31,419 bases of DNA. It comes from Palsa-459 sp035510855. GTDB taxonomy: Bacteria; Actinomycetota; Acidimicrobiia; Acidimicrobiales; RAAP-2. The DNA lies in assembly GCA_035510855.1 (NCBI GenBank), contig DATKGG010000077.1:1-31419 (forward strand). Reading direction: 5' to 3'. Position 1 is the stretch's first letter. Every line of letters begins with the position of its first letter. Of this stretch, positions 21,401 to 29,532 are shown piece by piece. Position numbers and translations under genes: made by a program. The notes below the pieces were generated by a model, which did no database searches, was not told the origin of the DNA, and saw nothing but the letters and a program-made list of their open reading frames with translations.

Positions 21401-22336
21401 GTGGCACATTCCGAACACGCGCCGTGTGCGATCGGCGACGAGGTGCGTGATGCGGTCGCCGAAGGAAGGGCCGTCGTCGCTCTCGAGACGACGCTGCTCG
21501 TCCACGGGCTGCCCGCTGACCAGGCAGCGAGCGTCGGCGAAGAGCTCGAAGCCGTCGTGCGCGCCGGGGGAGCGGTGCCGGCGACAGTCGGGATGATCGA
21601 CGGCGTCGCGGTCGTCGGTCTCGCGACCGTCGAGGTTCGACGGCTGATCGAGCGCCGCGAGCAGGTCGCCAAGCTCTCCACGCGTGACCTCGGCTTCGCC
21701 GCCGCTGCCCGACGCGACGGCGCCACCACGGTCGCCGCGACGATCTCGCTCGCCTCGGCCGTCGGCGTGATGGTGATGGCGACTGGTGGCATCGGTGGCG
21801 TGCATCTGGGCGCGAGGGAGACCTTCGATGAGTCCGCTGACCTCGTCGCCCTGGCAAGGACGGAGGCACTTGTCGTCGCCTCGGGCGTGAAGTCGATCCT
21901 CGACGTCCCCGCGACGCTCGAGCGCCTCGACACTCTGGGGGTTCCCGTCGCGGGCTACCGGACCGCGCGTTTCCCGGGCTTCTACGTGCGCGACTCTGGC
22001 TGCGCCGTTACGTGGATGGTGGCCTCGCCAGCCGAGGCGGCGGCCGCGTTCCTCAACCACGTGAGCTTCGGGGGCAAGGGCATGCTGCTCGCCAATCCCG
22101 TGCCGGAGCGCTCCGAGATGGACCCGACGCTGCACGCCCAGGTCCTCGCCGACGGACTTCACGACGCGATGGAGGCCGGGATCAGCGGCGCGGATGTCAC
22201 GCCGTACCTCCTCGCGCACTTCGCCGAGAAGACGGAGGGCACGAGCGTCTCGTCCAACGTGGCGCTGGTCCTCGACAACGCCGCGGTCGCCGCGCAGGTC
22301 GCCGTCGCGATCGCGAGCGGTGGGCTCGGGAACTGA
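21401..22336 (+). CDS. psuG: Pseudouridine-5'-phosphate glycosidase
   Basis: PsuG breaks the C-C glycosidic bond of pseudouridine 5'-phosphate to give uracil and ribose-5-phosphate. The 311-residue protein matches the family's usual length. Landmarks are Glu29 in VVALETTLLVHGLP, Lys91 in KLSTRDL, the ATTVAATISLA and ATGGIGGVHLGA blocks, Asp143 in TFDESADL, and Lys164 in GVKSILD, which aligns with the Schiff-base lysine Lys166 of the E. coli enzyme. GYRTARFPGFYVRDSG completes the signature. I choose GTG 21401, nine bases after the TACACT -10; longer frames run into cdd. The kinase that makes its substrate follows after four bases. Confidence 0.95.
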   Translation: MAHSEHAPCAIGDEVRDAVAEGRAVVALETTLLVHGLPADQAASVGEELEAVVRAGGAVPATVGMIDGVAVVGLATVEVRRLIERREQVAKLSTRDLGFAAAARRDGATTVAATISLASAVGVMVMATGGIGGVHLGARETFDESADLVALARTEALVVASGVKSILDVPATLERLDTLGVPVAGYRTARFPGFYVRDSGCAVTWMVASPAEAAAAFLNHVSFGGKGMLLANPVPERSEMDPTLHAQVLADGLHDAMEAGISGADVTPYLLAHFAEKTEGTSVSSNVALVLDNAAVAAQVAVAIASGGLGN

Positions 22337-22340
22337 GCCG

Positions 22341-23279
22341 GTGCCGGCTGGGGCAGCTCGACCAGCGCCTCAGACCACGATCTACGTCGTGGGCGACGTG
22401 ATGCTCGACGTCGTCGTCGAGGTCACCGCGCCCTTTTCCCACGCATCGGACACGCCATCGGTGATCTCGACGTCCCCAGGTGGCGCGGCGGCCAACCAGT
22501 CCGTGGCGATGGCTCACGCGGGCGCGACGGTCGCGCTCCTCGGCGTCGTCGGTGATGACCCGTTCGGCGACGCCGCTGCCGCCGCGCTGCGAACAGAGGG
22601 GGTCGACGTGGGTCTGCTCATACGAACGAGTCGCCCGACCGGCGTCGTCGTCGCGCTCGTCGAGCCCGACGGGCAGCGGTCGATGCTGACGGACCGCGGC
22701 GCGAACCTCGCACTCGACATCGCGATGCTCGAGCCGCTCGACGCGCGCCTCGAGGCTCGCGACCATGTCCACGTCTCGGGGTACTGCCTGCTCGACGACG
22801 CCTCGCGCGCGGCGGGCTTGCACGCGCTCGAGGTCGCCCGCGACCGCGGTGCGTCGACCTCTGTTGACGCGAGCTCCGCAGGGCCGCTGCGAATTGTCGG
22901 GGCCGATCGCTTCCTCGGGTGGGTCCAGGGTGTGGACTACCTCTTCTGCAACGAGGAAGAGGCAGGGGTCCTCGCCTCGCGCGCCGAGCCCTCGGCGATC
23001 GCTCGGCAGCTGGCGTCGCGCGCGGGCGAGGTCGTGGTCACGCTGGGTGCCGCCGGTGCACTCGCCGCGACGAGGGACGGCAAGCTCCACCGCACCTCGG
23101 CGTCGGCGACGGCCGTCGGCGACACGATCGGCGCGGGCGACAGCCTCACTGCCACCTACCTCGTTCGCCGACTGACTGGATCGAGTCAGGATGAGGCGCT
23201 TGCCGACGCGGTCAGGGCTGCCCAACGCGCCGTTGCGCGACGTGGAGCCAGGGACTGGTCGAGCTACTCGCGCGAGTAG
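22341..23279 (+). CDS. psuK: PfkB-family kinase, probable pseudouridine kinase
   Basis: This 312-residue ribokinase-fold enzyme has the N-terminal PfkB block PGGAAANQSVAMAHAGA with LGVVGDDPFG, and the C-terminal signature VGDTIGAGDSLTATYL carrying the anion hole and the catalytic base Asp267. Position right behind psuG identifies it as the pseudouridine kinase, which phosphorylates pseudouridine at the 5' hydroxyl. From sequence alone a ribokinase or another nucleoside kinase is possible. Start is GTG 22341, four bases after the psuG stop; the longer frame lies inside psuG. Its last 16 bases are a perfect palindrome shared with the convergent permease gene, so both proteins end in YSRE. Confidence 0.88.
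   Translation: MPAGAARPAPQTTIYVVGDVMLDVVVEVTAPFSHASDTPSVISTSPGGAAANQSVAMAHAGATVALLGVVGDDPFGDAAAAALRTEGVDVGLLIRTSRPTGVVVALVEPDGQRSMLTDRGANLALDIAMLEPLDARLEARDHVHVSGYCLLDDASRAAGLHALEVARDRGASTSVDASSAGPLRIVGADRFLGWVQGVDYLFCNEEEAGVLASRAEPSAIARQLASRAGEVVVTLGAAGALAATRDGKLHRTSASATAVGDTIGAGDSLTATYLVRRLTGSSQDEALADAVRAAQRAVARRGARDWSSYSRE
23264..23279. terminator. 16-base palindrome spanning two convergent stop codons
   Basis: CTACTCGCGCGAGTAG is a perfect inverted repeat. It contains the TAG stop of psuK on the plus strand and the TAG stop of the permease gene on the minus strand. Folded as a six-base stem with GCGC loop it could help end both transcripts, but no T-run follows, so termination is a guess. 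Confidence 0.3.
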
Positions 23280-24796
23280 GGGATCCCGTCGGCTGCGGGC
23301 GGCCGTACCCTGCCCACGAGCCCAGCGACGGCCGCGATCGTGATCAGGTACGGCAGCGCCGTGATGAGCTGGTTCGGCACGCCGAACTGCGACGTGTACA
23401 GCCCGTACTGCGAGCCAAGCGCGATCGAGAACCCGAAGAGGAGGGTTGCCATGAACGCGCCCCACGGCCGCCACCGCCCGAAGATCATGATCGCAAGCGC
23501 GATGAATCCCTGGCCGCCGGTGATCCCCACGATCATCGGGCTGCCCAGGCCGATCGTGAAGGTCGCTCCTCCGATGCCGGCGATCGCGCCGCCAAGCACA
23601 ACGGTGATGAATCGGATGCGCGCGACGTTGAGGCCGACGGTCTCGGACGCCTTCGGCTTCTCGCCGACCGACCGAATGCGCAGCCCCCAGCGCGTTCGGA
23701 AGAGGATCACGTTGACGAGGGCGACGAGGATGAAGGCGAGGTACACGAAGAACTTCTGGTCGAAGAGCACCGGACCGAGGACGGGGATCTCCGACAGCCC
23801 TCGGATGGCGATCGGCTGGGGCTGGTAGCCCGTGTTGAGCCACTGCGAGTTGTTCAGCACCTGGTCGATCACGAACTGGACGAGTGCCGTGCAGATCGCC
23901 ACGATCACGACGCCCACGATGATCTGGTTGGCACGGAAGCGCAGCGCCATGTAGGCGAGGATCGCCCCGAGGATCGCACCGAGGGCGGCGGCGACCAAGG
24001 TGCCCGCGACGAAGCCGAAGGTCGTCGGGCCGATGTAGCTGGTGATCATCTCGCTGCCGAGCGCCCCCAGCATGAACTGCCCCTCGATCGCGATGTTGAC
24101 GACGCCCGCGCGTTCGCAGACCACGCCCGACAGCGATCCGAACATGAGGGGGGTTGCCGAGATGAACGTGGTCGCAAGCAGCGCCGTGAGCGTGAGCTGC
24201 TCGTAGGAGTTCACGTTCGAGCTGCGAGCGATCCACACGAGGAACGCGAAGATGAACAGCGCCATCGCCACGAAGAAGATCGGGTACGCCGCCCTGGCTG
24301 AACGTGTCGCGATCAGTGCGAGCCCACCGGCGAGGCTGACGAGGCCGATCACCCACGCGGTGCCCGTGACAGGCAGGGTGAGGGACTTCAGCATGTCGCC
24401 GGGGCCGTTCAGGTTGGCGGCCAGCGCGACGGGCCACGCAACGAGGATGGTGCCGATGACCGCGGCCAGGACGCCGAGTGACCGCAGGCGGCGTCGCACG
24501 ATGAGCACGACGCCGCCGGCGATGGCGCAGGCACCGATGACGCCGACGACGACCTGCATCAACGTCGACAGCGAGGGGACGGCGTTCGCCGGAACGTCAG
24601 CGAACTGGATGGTGGACTCGAGCGAGCCGCTCGTCCCGAGGGCGAACTTCAAGAGCTCGATGAGCGCCAGCAGGACGACCGCGATGCCCAACCCGATCGA
24701 CCTGCTGGTGCTGACGGCGCGAACGCTCTCGAGGGTGACGACGGCGTTCTCGCGCACGGCGGGACTGGGTGCTGGCGGTGCGAGGACGTCGGTCAC
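23264..24796 (-). CDS. Nucleoside ABC transporter permease (YufQ/NupQ type) with N-terminal extension
   Basis: This is an inner-membrane permease of the BPD_transp_2 type that pairs with a BMP-family binding protein. The canonical domain runs from about residue 200 and includes the GVVCERAGVVNIAIEGQFMLGA block and GEKPKASETVGLNVARIR, the cytoplasmic coupling-helix region. Ahead of it are about 195 extra residues with five further hydrophobic segments (about 33-53, 80-100, 107-128, 145-164, 170-190). The Bacillus type lacks these and is near 320 residues long, against 510 here. Start is GTG 24796, overlapping the sister permease stop as GTGA; the longer frame upstream is a shadow. It would form the channel heterodimer with the next protein. 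Confidence 0.9.
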   Translation of the reverse strand: MTDVLAPPAPSPAVRENAVVTLESVRAVSTSRSIGLGIAVVLLALIELLKFALGTSGSLESTIQFADVPANAVPSLSTLMQVVVGVIGACAIAGGVVLIVRRRLRSLGVLAAVIGTILVAWPVALAANLNGPGDMLKSLTLPVTGTAWVIGLVSLAGGLALIATRSARAAYPIFFVAMALFIFAFLVWIARSSNVNSYEQLTLTALLATTFISATPLMFGSLSGVVCERAGVVNIAIEGQFMLGALGSEMITSYIGPTTFGFVAGTLVAAALGAILGAILAYMALRFRANQIIVGVVIVAICTALVQFVIDQVLNNSQWLNTGYQPQPIAIRGLSEIPVLGPVLFDQKFFVYLAFILVALVNVILFRTRWGLRIRSVGEKPKASETVGLNVARIRFITVVLGGAIAGIGGATFTIGLGSPMIVGITGGQGFIALAIMIFGRWRPWGAFMATLLFGFSIALGSQYGLYTSQFGVPNQLITALPYLITIAAVAGLVGRVRPPAADGIPYSRE

Positions 24797-26094
24797 TTTG
24801 CCCACCCGCCCGCGGCCAGCGCTGCCTGGGTCTGCGCCGTCGCGCGCAGCTTGAACATCGCCACGATGAGCGCCGGCGTGGCGACGAAGAACACGATCAC
24901 CCCTTGGATCACGAGCGCAAGGCTGTAGTCGATGTTGCTCGACGAGTAGATCTGCATGTAGTGGCCACCGGCATCGAGCGCCCCGAAGAGGAGGGAGGCG
25001 AGGAGGACGCCGATGGGCTTGTTGCGCCCGAGCAGCGCCACGACGATCGCGTCGAAGCCGATCGTGCCACCGATGCTGGGATCGATGTACACGTTGATGC
25101 CGGAGACCTGGGCCATCCCCGCGAGCCCGACGAGCGAGCCCGCGATGCAAAGGGCAACAATGATCACGCGCCGCGAGCTGATGCCGGCGTTCCTCGCTGC
25201 CTCGGGATTGGCACCAACCATCTGGAGCTCGAAGCCGAGTGTGCTGCGATTGAGGAACCACGCGACCGCACCGACCGCGACGAGCGCGATGAGGAAGCCG
25301 ACATTGACCTGCAAGGAGTTGCTCAGCCAGCCGAAGAGCGCTGGGAGCTGGCCTCCGGGCACGATGCTCTTCGACTCCCCGTTCGACTGACCAGGTCGCT
25401 GGAACGGTGCGTTCAAGAGAAGGTACGCGAGCAGGTTCAGCATTACGTAGTTCATCATCATCGTCGTGATGACCTCGTGGGCTCCCGTGAACGCCTTCAG
25501 CACCGCGGGAATCGCGGCGACCAAGAGCCCCCCTGCGATCCCCGCGAGCACCTCTAAAAGCACGAGCACGACCGATGGTGCGTGAACGGTGAAGCCGACG
25601 TACGTGGCCCCGAGCGCGCCACCGATCAGCTGGCCCTGTCCGCCAATGTCGAACAGGTTGGTCCGGAATCCGACCGCGAGTCCGAGTCCGGCGAGGATCA
25701 GAGGCGTTGCGTACGTGAGCGTCGACGACAGCGGGCCGAGGGCCGTGGTCCAGTTGGCGTTGTTCGAATGCTGGATCGCGGCCCACACCGCGCGCGGGTC
25801 GAAGACGCCCCCGCAGAACAGCAGCTCGTAGTCGCCCCAGATGGTCTTCGCATTGAGCGCGATGGTCCCCCCGGGATGGCTGAAGAGACCGCCCCAGCTC
25901 CGCAGCAGTGTCGGCGTCGTGAGGATGATGAGGAGGCCCCCGAAGGCCAGTCCCACGATGAAGGCGAGCGCCGTGACCTTCAGGGTGTTGGCCTCACGGA
26001 TGCGGTTGGCGGCTCGAAGGAGCGCGCTCTCTTGGTGCGGGTCCAGGCTGGCGTCGCGGTCGCTGCCGGCCTCGCGCTCCTCGAGGATGCTCAC
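24793..26094 (-). CDS. Nucleoside ABC transporter permease (YufP/NupP type)
   Basis: This 433-residue membrane protein has about nine to ten hydrophobic helices. The diagnostic region is AVGFRTNLFDIGGQGQLIGGALGA, followed by AFTGAHEVITTMMMNYVMLNLLAYLL and FELQMVGANPEAARNAGISSRR, the conserved coupling segment that touches the ATPase. The charged N-terminus of about 38 residues is cytoplasmic. It starts at GTG 26094, overlapping the ATPase stop as GTGA. With the second permease it forms the transmembrane pore of a BMP-type nucleoside importer; salvage genes on both sides support that substrate class. Confidence 0.92.
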   Translation of the reverse strand: MSILEEREAGSDRDASLDPHQESALLRAANRIREANTLKVTALAFIVGLAFGGLLIILTTPTLLRSWGGLFSHPGGTIALNAKTIWGDYELLFCGGVFDPRAVWAAIQHSNNANWTTALGPLSSTLTYATPLILAGLGLAVGFRTNLFDIGGQGQLIGGALGATYVGFTVHAPSVVLVLLEVLAGIAGGLLVAAIPAVLKAFTGAHEVITTMMMNYVMLNLLAYLLLNAPFQRPGQSNGESKSIVPGGQLPALFGWLSNSLQVNVGFLIALVAVGAVAWFLNRSTLGFELQMVGANPEAARNAGISSRRVIIVALCIAGSLVGLAGMAQVSGINVYIDPSIGGTIGFDAIVVALLGRNKPIGVLLASLLFGALDAGGHYMQIYSSSNIDYSLALVIQGVIVFFVATPALIVAMFKLRATAQTQAALAAGGWAK

Positions 26095-27620
26095 CCGACA
26101 ACCCCCGCGGCGGCCAGCTCTGGGTCTGAGCCGGCCATCATGAGTCCAAGCTGGTCGCGGCTCGTCGTCGGGGGCACGATCCCCATGACGCGGCCCCCGA
26201 ACATGACAGCGATGCGATCGGCTAGGGCAACAACCTCGTCGAGCTCGCTCGAGATGACGAGCACCGCGACGCCGGCGTCGCGATTTCGGACGATCTCGCG
26301 ATGGACGTACTCGATCGAGCCCACGTCGAGTCCTCGCGTCGGCTGCGAGCAGATGAGCAGGCCAAGGTCTCGGGAGAGCTCGCGGGCGACGACCACCTTT
26401 TGCTGGTTGCCACCTGACAGCGTGCTCACCAGCACCGAGCTGTCGGCCGCGCGGATGTCGAACTCCTCGAGTCGACGCCCGCCGTTCTCATGGATCGCTC
26501 GTAGGTTGCGCATCCCGAACCGGCTGAACCGCGGATCATGGTGCAGGTCGAGCACGAGGTTGTCATCGATCGACATGGTGAGGACGAGCCCGTGACGCTG
26601 GCGGTCCTCAGGTATGTGACCCACCCCGGCATCGAGGACGCTTCGGACTGAACGATTCGTGATCTCACGACCGCAGATCGAGATAGAGCCGCTCCTCACG
26701 GACCGCAGCCCCGTCAGTGCCTCGACGAGTTCGGTCTGCCCGTTGCCCTGGACGCCCGCGATCGCAAGGATCTCACCGGCTCGAACCGAGAGGCTGAGCC
26801 CCTTCACGGCGGTGAGGCCCCGGTCGTCGTCGACATAGACGTCCGCGACACTGAGGAAGACGTCTTCAGGCTTCGCCGGCTCCTTGTGCACGACGAGATT
26901 GACCGATCGACCTACCATCATCGCGGCAAGCTCGCCCTCGTTGGTCTCTGCGGGCGTGGTCGTCGCGACGACCTCGCCGAGTCGCATGACCGTGATGCGG
27001 TCGGCGATCGCGAGGACCTCCTTCAGCTTGTGGGTGATGAACACGATCGACTTTCCCTGCGCCGTGAGGGACCTCATGATCTCGAAGAGCGCCTCGGTCT
27101 CTTGCGGCGTGAGCACCGCCGTTGGTTCGTCAAGTATCAAGACCTCGACGTCGCGGTCGAGCGCCTTCAGGATCTCCACGCGCTGCTGCATGCCAATGGG
27201 AAGGTTCTCGACGACGGCGTCTGGATCGACATCGAGCCCATAGCGCCGGGACACGTCTCGGATCTCGCGAGCCGCGCCGATCCGGTCGAGGAATGGCCAC
27301 GGGCGGACGGGCTCGGCACCGAGCACGACGTTCTCTGCGACCGTGAAGACGGGCACCAGCATGAAGTGCTGGTGCACCATGCCGATGCGGTTCGCCACCG
27401 CGCCCTTCGGGTCCTTTATCTGCACCCGCTCGTCGTTGATGAGGATCTCACCCTCATTCATCGACACCATGCCGAAGAGCACGTTCATGAGCGTCGACTT
27501 CCCGGCGCCGTTCTCCCCGAGCAAGCAGTGGATCTCACCGGGCTCGATCGTCAGACTGACGTCGCGGTTCGCGACCAGGGAACCGAAGCGCTTGGTGATC
27601 CCCCGGAGCTCAAGTTTCAT
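26091..27620 (-). CDS. Nucleoside ABC transporter ATP-binding protein (YufO/NupO type, two domains)
   Basis: This 509-residue double ATPase is of the sugar/nucleoside importer class. The first domain has Walker A GENGAGKST (Lys41), the signature region LPIGMQQRVEIL and Walker B VLILDEPT. The second has a degenerate Walker A (GVQGNGQTE), a good signature LSGGNQQKVVVARE and a Walker B whose catalytic Glu is Gln (LLICSQPT). Only one composite site is therefore fully catalytic, as is usual in this family. The start is ATG 27620, preceded by TATCGT seven bases upstream and by no Shine-Dalgarno site; the longer frame upstream is not coding. It is coupled to the permease downstream. Confidence 0.95.
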   Translation of the reverse strand: MKLELRGITKRFGSLVANRDVSLTIEPGEIHCLLGENGAGKSTLMNVLFGMVSMNEGEILINDERVQIKDPKGAVANRIGMVHQHFMLVPVFTVAENVVLGAEPVRPWPFLDRIGAAREIRDVSRRYGLDVDPDAVVENLPIGMQQRVEILKALDRDVEVLILDEPTAVLTPQETEALFEIMRSLTAQGKSIVFITHKLKEVLAIADRITVMRLGEVVATTTPAETNEGELAAMMVGRSVNLVVHKEPAKPEDVFLSVADVYVDDDRGLTAVKGLSLSVRAGEILAIAGVQGNGQTELVEALTGLRSVRSGSISICGREITNRSVRSVLDAGVGHIPEDRQRHGLVLTMSIDDNLVLDLHHDPRFSRFGMRNLRAIHENGGRRLEEFDIRAADSSVLVSTLSGGNQQKVVVARELSRDLGLLICSQPTRGLDVGSIEYVHREIVRNRDAGVAVLVISSELDEVVALADRIAVMFGGRVMGIVPPTTSRDQLGLMMAGSDPELAAAGVVG

Positions 27621-27627
27621 CGGGGGC

Positions 27628-27633
27628 ACGATA
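27628..27633 (-). promoter_or_regulatory. -10 box, leaderless ATPase transcript
   Basis: The minus strand reads TATCGT, seven bases before ATG 27620. It lies downstream of the stem-loop behind the binding-protein gene, so the ATPase-permease genes can be transcribed independently of the binding protein. Confidence 0.45.
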
Positions 27634-27650
27634 ACCCCTCGGCACAACGT

Positions 27651-27686
27651 GATGAGGGGCCGGATCCGAAGACCCGGCCCCTCATC
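27651..27686 (-). terminator. Strong stem-loop between binding protein and ATPase genes
   Basis: GATGAGGGGCCGG (27651-27663) pairs perfectly over 13 bases with 27674-27686, with a ten-base loop. It begins 23 bases after the binding-protein stop. No T-run follows on either strand, as is common in GC-rich actinobacteria. It likely ends or attenuates most transcripts after the binding-protein gene, keeping that protein in excess over the membrane parts. Confidence 0.7.
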
Positions 27687-27708
27687 GACAACAAGGAATC
27701 TGTCGAGA

Positions 27709-28884
27709 TCAGGTCTTGACCTTGATACTCCCCTTGATGATGTCATTCGAGAGCACCTTGATCTTAGCGAGCACGCCCGCGGCGACCTTGTACTTCGAGT
27801 TCTCGATAAATGCCGCGCCACCGTTCTTGAGGGTGCCCACGTAGTCGCCGCCCTTGAACTTGCCGGAGGCCTGCGCGATGACCGCTCCCTTGACGGAGGC
27901 GGTGACGCCCTTGGTCACGCTCGAGATGAAGATCGAGCAGTCAGGCTTGTCATTGACGCAGCCGCTCGTGTCAACCCACTCGACATTGGCCTTCGTGTGC
28001 GACGAGTTCCAGGTCTGCACGGCCGCGGTCGTCCCGAGTCCATCGCCACCGGCAACGGGGAAGATCGTCGACGCCTTCGCGTTCAGGAACGTGACCGTGA
28101 GGGCGTTCGCCGCCGTCGGGTTCGTGAAGCTCCCGATGAACGACCCCTTCTGCGTGGCCGGGTTCCAACCAAGGAGGTGGACCGTCGTGGCGGACTTCGC
28201 CTTGTGGGAGTTGTAGTAGTCAACCCCGTAGGCAAAGCCGTCCATGTAGATCGTCACCGAGCCGAACTGCTCGCCGCCGTACGTGGCGACGACATGGGTC
28301 TTGCTCGTTGCAGCTGCCTCGTACCCGCCCAGGAATCCGTCCTGGTTGGTGTCGTAGGTGAGCCCGAGAAGGTTCGGCGCCGTCTCCTTGCACTTGGGGC
28401 CTGGGCAGGGGTCGACCGTGTTGCCACCGTCCTCAGGGTTCCCGTTCGTGTTGTCCACGATCGCGAAGTGCTGGGTGGGGTGCGCGATCGCCGCATTCCA
28501 CGTGGCATCTGCCATGAGGAATCCGACCGTCACGATGATGTTGCACTTGGCCTTGATGAAGTTGTTGATGTTCGGCTTGTAGTCGCTCGACGACGTCGAC
28601 GACGCGTTCTTGATCTTGATCGTGGTGCCCTTGGGTGCAGCCTTCACTGCGGCCTGCATCCCTGCCCACGCTGACGCGTTGAAGGAATGGTCGTTGAGGC
28701 CGCCTGTGTCCGTGACCTCGCAGGCGAGGTACGTCTTGTGGCTCACTGCCTGGGCGCCAGCGGGGGCCGTCCCGACGAACACGCCAGCCGCTACGAGCCC
28801 GAGCGCACCGATTCCAGCGGCGGCGCGGAAGCCACGGCGCGTGATGCGCGTGAGCCCCGTTCCACCGACCGAGTGGTCTTGCAT
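27709..28884 (-). CDS. BMP-family nucleoside-binding protein, secreted
   Basis: This 391-residue extracytoplasmic binding protein of the BMP/PnrA family delivers nucleosides to the ABC importer. The mature start TYLACEVTDTGGLNDHSFN is the conserved ligand-binding strand and loop; IIVTVGFLMADATWNAA, FAIVDNT, GFLGGYEAA and FPVAGGDGLGTTAAV follow. The signal is unusual: TRRGFR (15-20), a hydrophobic stretch and an AQA cleavage site after residue 46, with no lipobox cysteine. CPGPKC and GCVNDKPDC suggest disulfides. I start at ATG 28884, seven bases after AGAAGGGGGA. Other sequence-upstream ATG/GTG codons lack a ribosome site. It heads the transporter unit. Confidence 0.93.
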   Translation of the reverse strand: MQDHSVGGTGLTRITRRGFRAAAGIGALGLVAAGVFVGTAPAGAQAVSHKTYLACEVTDTGGLNDHSFNASAWAGMQAAVKAAPKGTTIKIKNASSTSSSDYKPNINNFIKAKCNIIVTVGFLMADATWNAAIAHPTQHFAIVDNTNGNPEDGGNTVDPCPGPKCKETAPNLLGLTYDTNQDGFLGGYEAAATSKTHVVATYGGEQFGSVTIYMDGFAYGVDYYNSHKAKSATTVHLLGWNPATQKGSFIGSFTNPTAANALTVTFLNAKASTIFPVAGGDGLGTTAAVQTWNSSHTKANVEWVDTSGCVNDKPDCSIFISSVTKGVTASVKGAVIAQASGKFKGGDYVGTLKNGGAAFIENSKYKVAAGVLAKIKVLSNDIIKGSIKVKT

Positions 28885-29022
28885 ACAGAATCCCCCTTCT
28901 GTGGGATGCAGGGCCATCGGGTGAACGTCGAACCGCACATCGAGGAACCGGAACCCGACTGCCCCGTACCATCGCCACCGCTGCTCGAGGGTTTCCCGCC
29001 TGGCATTGAAGTTGCGAGGGCG

Positions 29023-29048
29023 ACAGTAGCAGTGGCTTGTGTCATCAA
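29023..29048 (-). promoter_or_regulatory. Weak candidate promoter of the binding-protein gene
   Basis: The minus strand has TTGATG (29043-29048) and TACTGT (29023-29028), but the spacer is 14 bases, shorter than usual. It predicts a leader of about 130 bases ending in the strong AGAAGGGGGA ribosome site. Confidence 0.25.
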
Positions 29049-29127
29049 CCTCCGAATTCTGTTCAGCCGGGTGCCGATTCGCTGAAGGATATTTCGTCGG
29101 CTCTGACCTGCACGCATGGATGCGGCA

Positions 29128-29212
29128 CTTCCCTCATTGATCGGGCCGGAGACGGCACGGCGCGGGGCCCGATGACGACCGTCGCCCCGATGGTCGTCGG
29201 TCGCTGAGGGAA
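29128..29212. ncRNA. Candidate three-way-junction RNA element
   Basis: Three perfect helices nest neatly: TTCCCTCA/TGAGGGAA (29128-29135/29205-29212) closes ATCGGGCC/GGCCCGAT (29139-29146/29166-29173) and GACGACC/GGTCGTC (29174-29180/29192-29198). The two inner helices are directly adjacent. The 85-base layout resembles riboswitch aptamers in size and shape, but the sequence matches no class that I know. It could belong to a transcript on either strand: towards the binding-protein gene (244 bases before its start) or towards the TetR gene (about 320 bases). A DNA-level role is also possible. Confidence 0.35.
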
Positions 29213-29532
29213 CACCGTGGATGCTTGAGCCGCCGTCGCCGTCGAGATGCACGACCGCGATCGCCGACGCTTCGAGGAGGGAGGTTCATTCTCTCGGAGG
29301 TGCCGTAGATCGACGCTCGTCGAATACGCACCGATGCGGGATCCGTGTGCCGCTCCATGCACGATGCATCGACAGCGTTTGCGGTCGCGGTCCAACTCCA
29401 ATGGGTTGCATGTGTGTCGTGCCGTGCCTTCGTCGAGACATCTGCAATAGCGCTCGTCGGTGTGTGAAAGTTTTGGGGACTCGACACACTGAGGACTGGT
29501 AAATACACCATCCGCCGTGTCACGATTCTTAC

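Larger units (their letters stand above)
28885..29532. other. Gene-free stretch between the binding-protein and TetR genes
   Basis: I see no credible protein in these 648 bases; the open frames on either strand are arginine-rich shadows. It holds the leader of the binding-protein gene (28885 to about 29016), an inverted repeat TTCAGC/GCTGAA (29062-29067/29081-29086), the possible three-way junction described separately, and a more AT-rich patch at 29455-29510 before the TetR gene, with TAAATA at 29500-29505. Confidence 0.6.

Noticed and set aside
29134..29523. Minus-strand frame of 129 codons upstream of the binding-protein gene
   Set aside because: No recognisable domain, no ribosome site, and composition typical of a random frame; it also covers the three-way-junction element.
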